DNA from: Collinsella sp.
Lineage (GTDB): Bacteria > Actinomycetota > Coriobacteriia > Coriobacteriales > Coriobacteriaceae
Reading direction: 5' to 3'
Length of the DNA: 18,232 nt
Assembly (NCBI GenBank): GCA_019414325.1
Contig: DXMG01000041.1
Span: 1-18,232, forward strand
Below are positions 7,608-15,097 of this stretch, piece after piece. Positions within the stretch are counted from its first letter, which is position 1. The number at the start of each line of letters is the position of its first letter. The translations under genes were made by a program, and so were the position numbers. The notes under the pieces are model-generated. The model saw only the letters and a list, made by a program, of their open reading frames with translations, did not search any database and was not told the DNA's origin.

Positions 7608-8924
7608 ATGGGGGAATTCGTGCCGCGGCCCAAAACGCTCGGAGGGGACATTCCATACTTAGACAGTCCTGAGCTCGCACGAAAGCGCCAGAAGGCACTT
7701 TCGGCTCGTGCGGAACTGCGCGCGGAACGCCTCCTCCGAGCGGAGTCGAACCTCGAAACCCCGGTCGAAACGCAGGCTGACGGAGCGCCGCTTTTCCGCA
7801 TAAGCGACCTGTCGGCGGGCTACGACAAGAAGGTCGTAGTCGAAGGCGTCGATCTGGAGGTTCGCGCGGGCGACGTCGTGGCGCTCATCGGGCCGAACGG
7901 CTCGGGCAAGTCGACCATCTTGAAAACCATCACACGCCATCTGGCACCGCTTGCCGGCGCGGTCGAGCTCGACGGGCGAGAGATTTCCCGATGGAAGACG
8001 GCGGAATTCGCAAGGAACCTTGCCGTTATGCTGACAGATCGCCCCCGGACCGAGCTCCTAACCTGCCGCGATATCGTAGAGGCGGGAAGGCATCCCTACA
8101 CCGGGCGAATGGGCACACTCTCACCCGACGACCATAGTCGGGTCGACGAGGCCATGAAAATCGCACATGTGGAAGAGCTCGCCGAGCGCGACTTCATGCA
8201 GATAAGCGACGGGCAACGCCAGCGCGTCATGCTCGCACGCGCCATCGCGCAGGATCCGCGCGTGCTCGTGCTCGACGAGCCCACGTCGTATCTCGATATC
8301 CGCTACCAGATCGACCTGCTGCGAATACTTCGCCATCTTGCGAAATCGCGGAATGTGGCTGTCATCATGTCCATCCACGAACTCGAGCTCGCGCAGAAAA
8401 GCGCCGACAAGGTGATTTGCGTGAAGGACGGCCGGGTCTTCCGCGCCGGCGCACCCGAGGACATATTCACGCGCGAGACGATTGGCGAGCTCTACGGCCT
8501 TCAACATGGCACCTTCAACGAGCGCTTCGGCAGCGTGGAAATTGGGCGCCCACACGGTGATGCGCACACGTTCGTCATCGCCGGCGCAGGTACGGGGTCG
8601 GCTGTGTTTCGCCAGCTCATCCGGCAGGGCAAGGCGTTCCACGCGGGCGTTCTGCACGAAGAGGACATCGACTGCGAGCTCGCGCGCGACCTGGCGACGG
8701 AATGCGTGGCCGAGCGCGCCTTCGAGCCGATCGGGGATAAAACCATAGCCCGCGCCAAAGAGCTCCTCGTCCACTGTGCGCGCCTTATTGTGTGCCCCGC
8801 CACCTTCGGCACCATAAACGCCCGCAACGCAGAGCTCGTCGAGTTCGCACGCTCGCATGGTATCGATGTCGTGCGAGCGTGCGAAGGCGCATCGGAGGAT
8901 TCCCAATTAGAGTGGGAAGGATAA
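7608..8924 (+). CDS. ABC transporter ATP-binding protein with extra C-terminal domain
   Basis: This ATPase energises the FecCD-type permease encoded immediately upstream (zero spacing after its stop). It has 438 residues, about 180 more than a plain BtuD/FecE protein. Residues 1-60 are a charged Arg/Glu/Ala-rich extension. The ATPase core runs about 62-300: Walker A GPNGSGKST (95-103), signature SDGQRQR (200-206, a variant of LSGGQ), Walker B VLVLDE (219-224) and H-loop His257. The usual Q-loop Gln is not obvious; the region reads VMLTDRPRTELLT, a form I recall in related iron/cobalamin ATPases. Residues about 313-425 form a second alpha/beta domain with a glycine-rich IAGAGTGS turn, GVLHEEDID, AFEPIGD and CPATFGTINARN. 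I recall this appended domain on some anaerobe ABC ATPases but not its function. It is the last gene of the riboswitch operon. Confidence 0.88.
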   Translation: MGEFVPRPKTLGGDIPYLDSPELARKRQKALSARAELRAERLLRAESNLETPVETQADGAPLFRISDLSAGYDKKVVVEGVDLEVRAGDVVALIGPNGSGKSTILKTITRHLAPLAGAVELDGREISRWKTAEFARNLAVMLTDRPRTELLTCRDIVEAGRHPYTGRMGTLSPDDHSRVDEAMKIAHVEELAERDFMQISDGQRQRVMLARAIAQDPRVLVLDEPTSYLDIRYQIDLLRILRHLAKSRNVAVIMSIHELELAQKSADKVICVKDGRVFRAGAPEDIFTRETIGELYGLQHGTFNERFGSVEIGRPHGDAHTFVIAGAGTGSAVFRQLIRQGKAFHAGVLHEEDIDCELARDLATECVAERAFEPIGDKTIARAKELLVHCARLIVCPATFGTINARNAELVEFARSHGIDVVRACEGASEDSQLEWEG

Positions 8925-8941
8925 ACTGAACTTTCTTTTAA

Positions 8942-9034
8942 GGATCCTCAGGCTACAGCTCCTACGCCGGCGAGGTCTCCAAGGCGCCGGAGAACCTCGT
9001 GAACAGGAATTTCCACGCCGACGAGCCCAACTAG
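8942..9034 (+). mobile_element. IS3-family transposase (OrfB) fragment
   Basis: A 30-codon open stretch between the stop at 8939-8941 and the TAG at 9032-9034 reads GYSSYAGEVSKAPENLV then NRNFHADEPN. This matches the segment of IS3/IS150-type OrfB just before the first catalytic Asp, where the normal continuation is of the form xWLTDITEF. The catalytic DDE core, the N-terminus and any terminal repeats are missing. The fragment stops 3 bases from the 3' end of the TetR gene on the other strand. It is a dead remnant marking the edge of the corrinoid gene block. Confidence 0.72.
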
Positions 9035-9036
9035 GC

Positions 9037-9648
9037 CTAATCCAAGCGAGATTCCAGACTCGACAGACCATTGAGAGTCAGATCGTTGGCGACCTCAGAG
9101 ACGCGCTCGATAGGAACCGAGCCGTCAGACAGCGCCCACGTGCGATATATACCGATAATACCCGACAGCAAAAACGCCAGATAGTAGTCGAACATCTCGT
9201 CCTTGAGACCTTGGGGCAGCAGATCGCGCTCGGCAATCTCGTGCTCGAGCGGCGCACGAAGACGAGCCATAAAATCATCGAGCGGAATATTCTCGATCAG
9301 CTGACGATTGAGCACCAAGTTGTTGCACAGTGCCTCGTTAACGGTTTTAAAGAAGGTCGCCGCCGCGCCCAGGGCGCGCTCGTTGGTGTCACCGTCCATG
9401 GAAGCGAGCGTTTTCTCGACCGAGTCGACAATCATCTCCACCGCATCGACGGCAATGGCATCGAGCAGGCCGTCAACCGTACCAAAGTGAACGTAAAAGG
9501 TCTTGCGGTCGACATTGGCCTCGCGCGCGATGGCACTCACCGTAATGTCTGCCAGCGGCTTTTCCATGAGCAGGCGCTCGAAAGCCGAAAGGATGGCATT
9601 ACGGCTGCGAACGATGCGACGATCAAGACGCGGTTTGCTGGTTGCCAT
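9037..9648 (-). CDS. TetR/AcrR-family transcriptional regulator
   Basis: This 203-residue protein is a typical one-component repressor. The N-terminal DNA-binding domain (about residues 10-60) has RSRNAILSAFERLL, then the helix-turn-helix ITVSAIAREANVDRKTFYVHF and a following GLLDAI. The C-terminal ligand domain is helical, with LCNNLVLNRQL, YYLAFLLSGIIGIYRTW and an acidic tail, resembling the TetR C-terminal class seen in Firmicutes and Coriobacteria. The ATG at 9648 was chosen over 9675 because AAGGGA sits at proper spacing and the basic start MATSKPRLDRR is usual. Its stop lies 3 bases from the transposase scrap, so its original downstream neighbour is lost. A 7-bp inverted repeat upstream (9692-9715) could be its own operator. 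Target and ligand are unknown. Confidence 0.9.
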   Translation of the reverse strand: MATSKPRLDRRIVRSRNAILSAFERLLMEKPLADITVSAIAREANVDRKTFYVHFGTVDGLLDAIAVDAVEMIVDSVEKTLASMDGDTNERALGAAATFFKTVNEALCNNLVLNRQLIENIPLDDFMARLRAPLEHEIAERDLLPQGLKDEMFDYYLAFLLSGIIGIYRTWALSDGSVPIERVSEVANDLTLNGLSSLESRLD

Positions 9649-9691
9649 GGGCGTGTCCCTTCGAAATGCGAGCATTCATCAACAGATGAGA

Positions 9692-9715
9692 GATAATCTA
9701 CGTAAGAGGATTATC
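9692..9715. promoter_or_regulatory. Candidate TetR operator (inverted repeat)
   Basis: GATAATC (9692-9698) and its perfect reverse complement GATTATC (9709-9715) flank a 10-base spacer, 44-67 bases upstream of the TetR start. Size and place suit an autoregulatory TetR site. Nothing in the sequence proves binding. Confidence 0.4.
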
Positions 9716-9764
9716 CCCCATACAGCACAAATATGCCCCGCATCATGAAGAACGCACGACTGTC

Positions 9765-11072
9765 CTACTGCGACTTAGGGCGCTTCTTCTTATTGAGTGC
9801 CGACGGAGATACGCGAATACCATCGCCTGTCTGGCGCACATAGGCTTTATGAGCCGGCTTAGCGGCCCCAGAAGCCTTCTGAGCGTGCTTCTTGGGATTA
9901 ACGGTAACAGCATTCGTGGGGTGCGGCTTAGTGGGCGCAGAGGGCGTCTGAGACGTGCGGCCGAGTTTGCGCATCACGCGATCCCAGCGCGCATGGATGC
10001 TCTCGTTGTGGGCGCTCTTAAGGCCCAGCAGGGGCGCAGCCAAAATGGTCGGCGCAATGAACGTAATGAGGCGCCACAGCAGATAGCCGGCGGTCGAAGC
10101 CGACCCAAAGAAATGACCCAAGAACAATGCAAAGCCACCCTCAGCGCCACCAGTTCCACCGGGCAAGGGGACCGCAGAGCTCAGCAGCTGGACAAAGGCG
10201 CTCGCGGCCATGACTGAGAAAAAGTCGACCTCGTGGTGGCCAAAGGCAAGCATCAGGAAATACGGAACCAGATAGAAAAACGCGAGCTGCAGCATGGTGA
10301 TAAACACGGTGAGCAACATGGAAGAAAAATGTCCGGCCGAAAGCTTGAACTTCTCGGAGAAGGAGTAGATCTCGCCATCGACAAACGTGCGCCAACCCTC
10401 GATCTTAGTGGCCGAGACACCAATGCGCTCGAGCCAATTGATGATGCAATGGGCGACGCGCGTGACGGTCTTAGGCATGAGCGCGACGGCGAAGATGCCC
10501 AGCAAGATGCAGCAGTGCCCACCAAAGCTAAAGACGCACAGCAGCGTCATGTCACCATAGCGCTCGGCAAAAAACGGCATGCGAGCAAGCAGTAGGATAG
10601 CGCCCCAGGCAACGAGGCCAAACTGATACACGATAAAGCGCGTGAACTGCGTGGCTCCGGCCTCGCCGACATTTTGGCCCGCCTTGGTCAGGCGGTAGAT
10701 CTGGGCGGGAGTCGAGCCCATCATCATAGGTGTGAGGTTGCCAAAGAAGATGCCACTCGCCTCGACCGAGACCAGGTCGCGGATGCCGACGGGTGAATTG
10801 GGGTCGAGCCAGACAGCGATCGCATAGGCCACAATGCCAAAGAACAGATACATGAACATGCAGAGACACGCGACAACGAGCCATGACGCCTGGACGCTCG
10901 ACATAGCGGCCCAGAACTGCCCCATCTGCCCGGTTACCACCAGATAGACGATATAACCCACCAGCACGACGCCGATAAAGATGGCGCCGCGGCGTGCGCT
11001 CTTATTGTCATCTCCGCCCGAGGCCTCAACCTCGACCTGGGGCTTAGACGTATGCTGAGAGGACTCCGTCAT
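9765..11072 (-). CDS. MprF/AglD-like integral membrane protein (lysylphosphatidylglycerol synthase TM family)
   Basis: This 435-residue protein belongs to the UPF0104 / LPG_synthase_TM family, the flippase-like part of MprF. It lacks the soluble lysyl-transferase domain. After a polar N-terminus of about 28 residues come some eight hydrophobic segments. The family signatures are visible: SGIFFGNLTPMMMGSTPAQIYRL in the first half and SSAVPLPGGTGGAEGGFALFL in the second. The last 85 or so residues are a strongly basic, Pro/Ala/Lys-rich tail ending KKKRPKSQ, probably cytoplasmic. The ATG at 11072 was chosen because an AAGGAG ribosome site lies just upstream; the frame extends to 11138 without one. 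Family members move or modify lipids or polyprenyl-linked glycans; the substrate here is unknown. Confidence 0.88.
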   Translation of the reverse strand: MTESSQHTSKPQVEVEASGGDDNKSARRGAIFIGVVLVGYIVYLVVTGQMGQFWAAMSSVQASWLVVACLCMFMYLFFGIVAYAIAVWLDPNSPVGIRDLVSVEASGIFFGNLTPMMMGSTPAQIYRLTKAGQNVGEAGATQFTRFIVYQFGLVAWGAILLLARMPFFAERYGDMTLLCVFSFGGHCCILLGIFAVALMPKTVTRVAHCIINWLERIGVSATKIEGWRTFVDGEIYSFSEKFKLSAGHFSSMLLTVFITMLQLAFFYLVPYFLMLAFGHHEVDFFSVMAASAFVQLLSSAVPLPGGTGGAEGGFALFLGHFFGSASTAGYLLWRLITFIAPTILAAPLLGLKSAHNESIHARWDRVMRKLGRTSQTPSAPTKPHPTNAVTVNPKKHAQKASGAAKPAHKAYVRQTGDGIRVSPSALNKKKRPKSQ

Positions 11073-11180
11073 GAGACTCCTTCTAACAGTCAAAATATCT
11101 TGGATATTGTACCCGCAAGGACCATAAGCAGAACGCAAAGCTCTGGTTCAAACGGGAATTGCAGACGGTTGTTTGAAAAT

Positions 11181-11212
11181 AAAAAACCCGGCCTTCCATG
11201 GGAAGTCCGGGT
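11181..11212 (-). terminator. Rho-independent terminator after tRNA-Glu
   Basis: On the minus strand an 11-bp stem (CCCGG and CTTCC arms with one mismatch, loop CAT) is followed by six T residues (plus-strand A-run 11181-11186). It lies about 11 bases beyond the tRNA 3' end. Confidence 0.88.
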
Positions 11213-11222
11213 ATCAGATGCG

Positions 11223-11299
11223 TGGTAGCCCGTACCAGATTCGAACTGGTGATCTCCGCCTTGAGAGGGCGGCGTCCTAAACCGCTAGACGAACGGGCC
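11223..11299 (-). tRNA. tRNA-Glu (anticodon CUC)
   Basis: The minus strand folds as a full cloverleaf. The acceptor GGCCCGT pairs with ACGGGCT, the D-arm contains TCTAGCGGTTTAGGA, the anticodon stem CCGCC/GGCGG encloses the loop CTCTCAA giving anticodon CUC for GAG codons, and the T-arm reads CCAGTTCGAATCTGG. The discriminator is A and the 3' CCA is genome-encoded. It has its own promoter and terminator. Confidence 0.95.
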
Positions 11300-11333
11300 A
11301 TATGACATCTGCACTGCCGTGCTGCGAGGAAAT

Positions 11334-11362
11334 ATATTACGGGACAAAAAACGTCAGCGCAA
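11334..11362 (-). promoter_or_regulatory. Promoter of tRNA-Glu
   Basis: Minus-strand TTGCGC (11362-11357) and TAATAT (11339-11334) are separated by exactly 17 bases. The -10 lies about 34 bases before the tRNA 5' end, a suitable place for precursor transcription. Confidence 0.6.
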
Positions 11363-11426
11363 GAAGAAATTCCAAATTGTCGAAAAATTGTCGGCAGGTT
11401 ATGGAACACGCAGGTAAACTGGGTAG

Positions 11427-12821
11427 CTAATTCAAGTTGAGATGGACCAAAAGAGCTTCGCGATCGTTGGGAATGTTGTCTTCGATCACGGCGTCGAGGG
11501 CGGCGTTGAGTAGCTGGCCTAGCTCGGGTCCCGGTTTAACGCCTGCACGGATCAAGTCGCCGCCGTTGATGGCGAGCATCTTGAGCGTATAGGGCTCCCC
11601 CGCCTCCAGTAGCTCGTGCGCCAGCGCGCGCATTTCCTCGATTGTCTCGACATAATAGAAGCACGATGGGGCCTTGCCAAGCGTGTCAGCACGCTTGAGG
11701 TCCATGAGCTCGTCAATCAGGCGGGCCGTGTCGACGCCCTCACCCGAAAGCGCGCGCATCATATTGAGCAGGCAGGAGCGCTCAGGGCGCAGCGGCTTAT
11801 CGTGATATTTGATGAGCAGGCACACGTCGCGCACCAGGTCGTGCGAGAGCGCCAGGCGATCCATAATGACGCGCGCTTTCTTAGCGCCGAGCTCGGGATG
11901 ACCATAGAAGTGTCCGCTGCCGGCGTGATCGACCGTGAAGCACTCGGGCTTAGACACATCGTGCAAAAACGCCGCCCACATAAGGCTCGACGAGGGTGCG
12001 ACGCCGTCACACAGCGCGAGCTCCCCCGCCACCGTCAGTACACGGGCGATATGCTCGTAGACGTTAAACGCATGATAGACACTGCGCTGATCAAACCCGC
12101 GACCCGCTGCCAACTCGGGCACGGCGGCGCAGATGAGCTCGGGATAGCGGAGCATCGCGTCTCCCCCATGACCGGTCGAAAGAATGCCCTCGAGCTCAAT
12201 ACCCACACGCTCACGCGCCACGGCATCGAGCAGCGGCGCACATTCGGCCAAAGCCTGTTTGGTCGCGGGTTCAATCATAAAGTCCAGGCGGCAGGCAAAG
12301 CGCACCGCGCGCAACATGCGCAGGGCGTCCTCATTAAAACGGCGCTCGGGATCGCCGACAGCACGAATCAGCTTGCGCTCCAGATCACCCTGGCCGTCGT
12401 AGCGGTCGACAAGCCGGCGTTCGGGATGCCAGGCCATAGCGTTGACGGTAAAGTCGCGGCGCGCCAGATCGTCCTCGAGCGAGGCGGCACGCTCCACACT
12501 CTGGGGATGGCGACCATCGGTGTAAAAGCCATCCAGGCGGTACGTGGTGACCTCGATACGCTCGCCATCGGAAATAGCCGTGATTCCACCAAATTTAATG
12601 CCCGACTCCACGACCGCGATGCCGGCGGCCTCGAGCGCCGCTTTGGACTCCTGCCACAGGCCGCTACAGCACATATCAACATCGTGGCTAGGGCGCCCCA
12701 TCAGGGCGTCGCGCACCCAACCGCCCACGTACCAAGCCTCAAGACCAGCCGCCTCAAGCGCGCGCAGGACGCGCAGGGACGCATCGGACGGTTGCGTACC
12801 GTTGAGCGAAACATTGCACAT
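11427..12821 (-). CDS. cca: CCA-adding tRNA nucleotidyltransferase with HD domain
   Basis: This 464-residue enzyme adds or repairs the 3' CCA end of tRNAs in the cytoplasm. The class II nucleotidyltransferase head is at the N-terminus: YVGGWVRDALMGRPSHDVDM, with the metal-binding Asp pair, then RRDFTVNAMAW and RRFNEDALRMLRAVRFACRLDF, the conserved nucleotide-recognition helix region. The C-terminal half carries an HD phosphohydrolase-type domain (AFLHDVSKPECF, then HPELGA). The ATG at 12821 was preferred over 12899 because AGGAGG lies 8 bases upstream. The neighbouring tRNA-Glu already encodes its CCA, so the enzyme may act mainly in repair or on other tRNAs. Whether it is a full CCA-adding or only a CC- or A-adding enzyme cannot be told by eye. 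Confidence 0.93.
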   Translation of the reverse strand: MCNVSLNGTQPSDASLRVLRALEAAGLEAWYVGGWVRDALMGRPSHDVDMCCSGLWQESKAALEAAGIAVVESGIKFGGITAISDGERIEVTTYRLDGFYTDGRHPQSVERAASLEDDLARRDFTVNAMAWHPERRLVDRYDGQGDLERKLIRAVGDPERRFNEDALRMLRAVRFACRLDFMIEPATKQALAECAPLLDAVARERVGIELEGILSTGHGGDAMLRYPELICAAVPELAAGRGFDQRSVYHAFNVYEHIARVLTVAGELALCDGVAPSSSLMWAAFLHDVSKPECFTVDHAGSGHFYGHPELGAKKARVIMDRLALSHDLVRDVCLLIKYHDKPLRPERSCLLNMMRALSGEGVDTARLIDELMDLKRADTLGKAPSCFYYVETIEEMRALAHELLEAGEPYTLKMLAINGGDLIRAGVKPGPELGQLLNAALDAVIEDNIPNDREALLVHLNLN

Positions 12822-12958
12822 GCCTATGGCCTCCTGCACTTGCGAGCGTAATTCGATGGTTCTCAAGAAGTCTAACAAGAAACGAGAAAGCGCGCACACG
12901 CAATCGCGTCGTCAATTCGATAAAACGAGACAGCGGACGCCACATACGTTCAGCGCGC

Positions 12959-12994
12959 AAAAAACACCCGCCCTGGTAATCCAAAGCGGGTGTT
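12959..12994 (-). terminator. Rho-independent terminator after PfkB-family kinase gene
   Basis: On the minus strand AACACCCGC (12994-12986) pairs with GCGGGTGTT (12971-12963), and the latter merges into a run of T residues. It lies 22 bases past the stop codon of the upstream kinase gene. Confidence 0.88.
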
Positions 12995-13016
12995 CGGCAA
13001 CGATGTATCGATGCGG

Positions 13017-13949
13017 CTAGCAGACCTGGCAAACCTCGATGTGCTTCTTATATTCGTCCACCTTAGCAAAATCGCCCAGACCGGGGCACTCGACCACGTT
13101 GGCGCCGGTGGCCATCGAAAGACGCAAGGCATCCTCGACGCGCTCGGGAGCGTCGTGCCACACGGACAGGAAGGCGGCCAGCGAGGAATCGCCGGCGCAG
13201 ACGGTCGACAGCAGCTTGACGTCGAAGGTGCGATTGGCAAACCAGATGTGCTCGCCGTTGGAGAAGTACGCACCGGCGCCACCAAGGGTCAGCAGCACGT
13301 TCTTGGCGCCCTTGGCGTGCAGCTCGGCCATCGCACCCTTGACGGACTCGTCGTCGCCACCGCTTACCTTAATGCCAAAGATGTCAAGCAGCTCGTCGTC
13401 ATTGGGCTTGATCAGCAGCGGCTCCATGGCAATGAGGTCTGCCAGCTGATGGCTCGAGATGTCGAGGACGAACTCGGCCCCCTTGGCCTTGACGCGGCGC
13501 AGGACCTCGGCCAGGAAGCCCTCGGAAGTGTTGGGAGGCAACGAGCCGCTGATGACCAGACAGGTCATGTCATCAAGCGAATCGATAAGCTCAAACATCT
13601 CCTGCTCATTGGCCTCGTTGATGGCGGCACCGGCGTTGACCATGTTGTACTCGGTGTCGGGGCCGGCATTGAGGAACACGTTGACGCGCGTGATGCCGTC
13701 GGTCCACACGGGCTTGACGGGCACGCCCAGGGCCTCGGCGCCCTTAACGATAAACTCGCCCGAGAAGCCGGCAAAGAAACCCAAGATCGTGGTGTCGACA
13801 CCGTAGTGGTCAAGCGTAAACGAGACGTTGAGGCCCTTGCCGTTGGGCGTGTAGACGGCATTGCGGGTACGCGTGACGGTGTTGGCGTCAAGGCCGTCGC
13901 AGGCGATGTTGTAATCAATGGCGGGATTTGCAGTGAGCGTGTAAATCAT
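13017..13949 (-). CDS. 1-phosphofructokinase-type PfkB-family kinase, copy 1
   Basis: This 310-residue ribokinase/PfkB-family kinase most likely converts fructose 1-phosphate to fructose 1,6-bisphosphate with ATP; tagatose-6-phosphate is an alternative. It begins MIYTLTANPAIDYNI, a family start. The substrate motif is NGKGLNVSF (GGKGxN type), followed by GFFAGFSGEFI, VISGSLPP, LLIKPNDDELLDIFG and the catalytic anion-hole and base motif TVCAGDSSLAAFL, with the Asp of AGD as base. The ATG at 13949 has AAAGGAA just upstream; a GTG 15 bases earlier is less likely. It lies downstream of a close paralogue (14138-15070), but a strong terminator separates the two, so it probably has its own promoter. 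Confidence 0.88.
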   Translation of the reverse strand: MIYTLTANPAIDYNIACDGLDANTVTRTRNAVYTPNGKGLNVSFTLDHYGVDTTILGFFAGFSGEFIVKGAEALGVPVKPVWTDGITRVNVFLNAGPDTEYNMVNAGAAINEANEQEMFELIDSLDDMTCLVISGSLPPNTSEGFLAEVLRRVKAKGAEFVLDISSHQLADLIAMEPLLIKPNDDELLDIFGIKVSGGDDESVKGAMAELHAKGAKNVLLTLGGAGAYFSNGEHIWFANRTFDVKLLSTVCAGDSSLAAFLSVWHDAPERVEDALRLSMATGANVVECPGLGDFAKVDEYKKHIEVCQVC

Positions 13950-13983
13950 GAATGTTCCTTTCACGAAGCAACGTGTTAATGAA

Positions 13984-13989
13984 AGTATA
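13984..13989 (-). promoter_or_regulatory. Possible -10 element of PfkB copy 1
   Basis: A TATACT hexamer stands on the minus strand 35 bases before the start codon, in the 128-base gap after the upstream terminator. No good -35 was found at 16-18 bases. A promoter is expected here because the terminator isolates the gene. Confidence 0.35.
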
Positions 13990-14077
13990 TTCCACGCATC
14001 GGTAAAAGGCTAGGACAACTCGGTGAACGGTGTGGAAGCGATGAAGTACACAGGACATCTCTCCCCTATGACGGAAC

Positions 14078-14109
14078 AAAAAAGGCGCCCCGGCCGAAAC
14101 CGGGGCGCC
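14078..14109 (-). terminator. Rho-independent terminator between the two PfkB-family genes
   Basis: A perfect 10-bp stem GGCGCCCCGG (14084-14093) with CCGGGGCGCC (14100-14109) has a 6-base loop and is followed on the minus strand by six T residues (14083-14078). Confidence 0.93.
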
Positions 14110-14137
14110 GCATGCGCACGAATATGTCGCGTTTCGA

Positions 14138-15070
14138 TTACTGACGATCGAGCTTGCGGACAGCAACGCGCTTGCTGTACTCGTCGACGTGACCGAAGTC
14201 GCCGATGCCGACGGACTCGGCGACGTTGGCGCCGGTGGCCATAGCGAGCTTCATGGCCTCCTCGACGTTGTCGCGATCCCTGTACCACTTGTGCAGGAAC
14301 GCAGCGAGGGTGCAGTCGCCGGCGCAGACGGAAGAAACCAGCTTGATGTTGAACTCACGCTTGGCGTACCAGATGTCCTCGCCGTTGGAGAAATAAGCGT
14401 CGCCGCGGCTACCACGGGTGAGCAGCACGTTCTGAACGCCAGCGTCGTGAGCCATCTTCATGGCAACGCGGACCTCGTCGTCGGTGTCGACCGGCACTCC
14501 GAAGATGGCCTTCATCTCGTGATGGTTCGGCTTGATGAGCAGCGGCTTCTTGTGAGCGAGCTCTTTGAGCTTGTCGGAGGACAGGTCCAGGACGACGTCG
14601 GCGCCACGAGCCTGAGCGTGCTCCATGACCTTAGCCAGGAAGTCAGGCGTAGCTTTGGGAGGCACGGAGCCGGAAACGATCAGGCACTCGAGATCGCCCG
14701 CGGTGTCCAGGATGTTGTAGAGCTCCTCCTGGTGCTGCGGCGTAATCGGAGCACCCGGGTTCAGGATGCCGTACTCGTGCTGGCCATCGTTGACGTAGGT
14801 GTTAATGCGCGTGATACCGTCGGTCCAGACCGGGCGGCAGAGGCAACCCAGGTTCATGACCTCCTCGACGATGAACTTGCCCGTGAAGCCAGCGAAGAAG
14901 CCGAGCGCGACGGTGTCGACGCCCATCTTCTTAAAGGCGAAGGACACGTCGAGGCCCTTGCCGTTAGCCGTGTAGCTGGCCGAGCCGGTGCGGACGTTCT
15001 CGTCGGGCTCGAGCGGAGAGCTCGAAACCGTCATGTCGACAGCCGGGTTAGCGGTTAGCGTGTAGAACAT
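14138..15070 (-). CDS. 1-phosphofructokinase-type PfkB-family kinase, copy 2
   Basis: This 310-residue PfkB-family kinase is a paralogue of its downstream neighbour, with the same order of motifs: FYTLTANPAVDMTV start, NGKGLDVSFAF, GFFAGFTGKFI, IVSGSVPP, LLIKPNHHEMKAIFG and catalytic VCAGDCTLAAFL. The likely reaction is fructose 1-phosphate to fructose 1,6-bisphosphate. Differences such as CRPVWTDG and the shorter His-rich NHHE stretch suggest the two copies may differ in substrate or regulation. The start at 15070 follows an AGGGGG ribosome site. It lies 74 bases after ptsI and may be co-transcribed with it, since the hairpin between them lacks a T-run. Closeness to ptsHI and a fructose-type EIIA supports a role in PTS sugar catabolism. 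Confidence 0.88.
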   Translation of the reverse strand: MFYTLTANPAVDMTVSSSPLEPDENVRTGSASYTANGKGLDVSFAFKKMGVDTVALGFFAGFTGKFIVEEVMNLGCLCRPVWTDGITRINTYVNDGQHEYGILNPGAPITPQHQEELYNILDTAGDLECLIVSGSVPPKATPDFLAKVMEHAQARGADVVLDLSSDKLKELAHKKPLLIKPNHHEMKAIFGVPVDTDDEVRVAMKMAHDAGVQNVLLTRGSRGDAYFSNGEDIWYAKREFNIKLVSSVCAGDCTLAAFLHKWYRDRDNVEEAMKLAMATGANVAESVGIGDFGHVDEYSKRVAVRKLDRQ

Positions 15071-15097
15071 TTACAGTACCCCCTGTATATGTGAGGG

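Noticed and set aside
8942..9034. A real small protein gene after the ATPase gene
   Set aside because: It has no start codon or ribosome site and reads as an internal slice of an IS3 OrfB.
11223..11299. tRNA-Glu as the attachment site of the corrinoid island
   Set aside because: It lies over 2 kb from the block border, with intact unrelated genes between, and no integrase or direct repeat was seen.
11616..12851. A 411-codon plus-strand open frame
   Set aside because: Antisense to the tRNA nucleotidyltransferase, whose motifs are unmistakable.
12990..13979. A long plus-strand open frame opposite PfkB copy 1
   Set aside because: Shadow of the kinase gene; no recognisable motif and no ribosome site.
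14189..15058. A long plus-strand open frame opposite PfkB copy 2
   Set aside because: Shadow of the second kinase gene with the same antisense composition.
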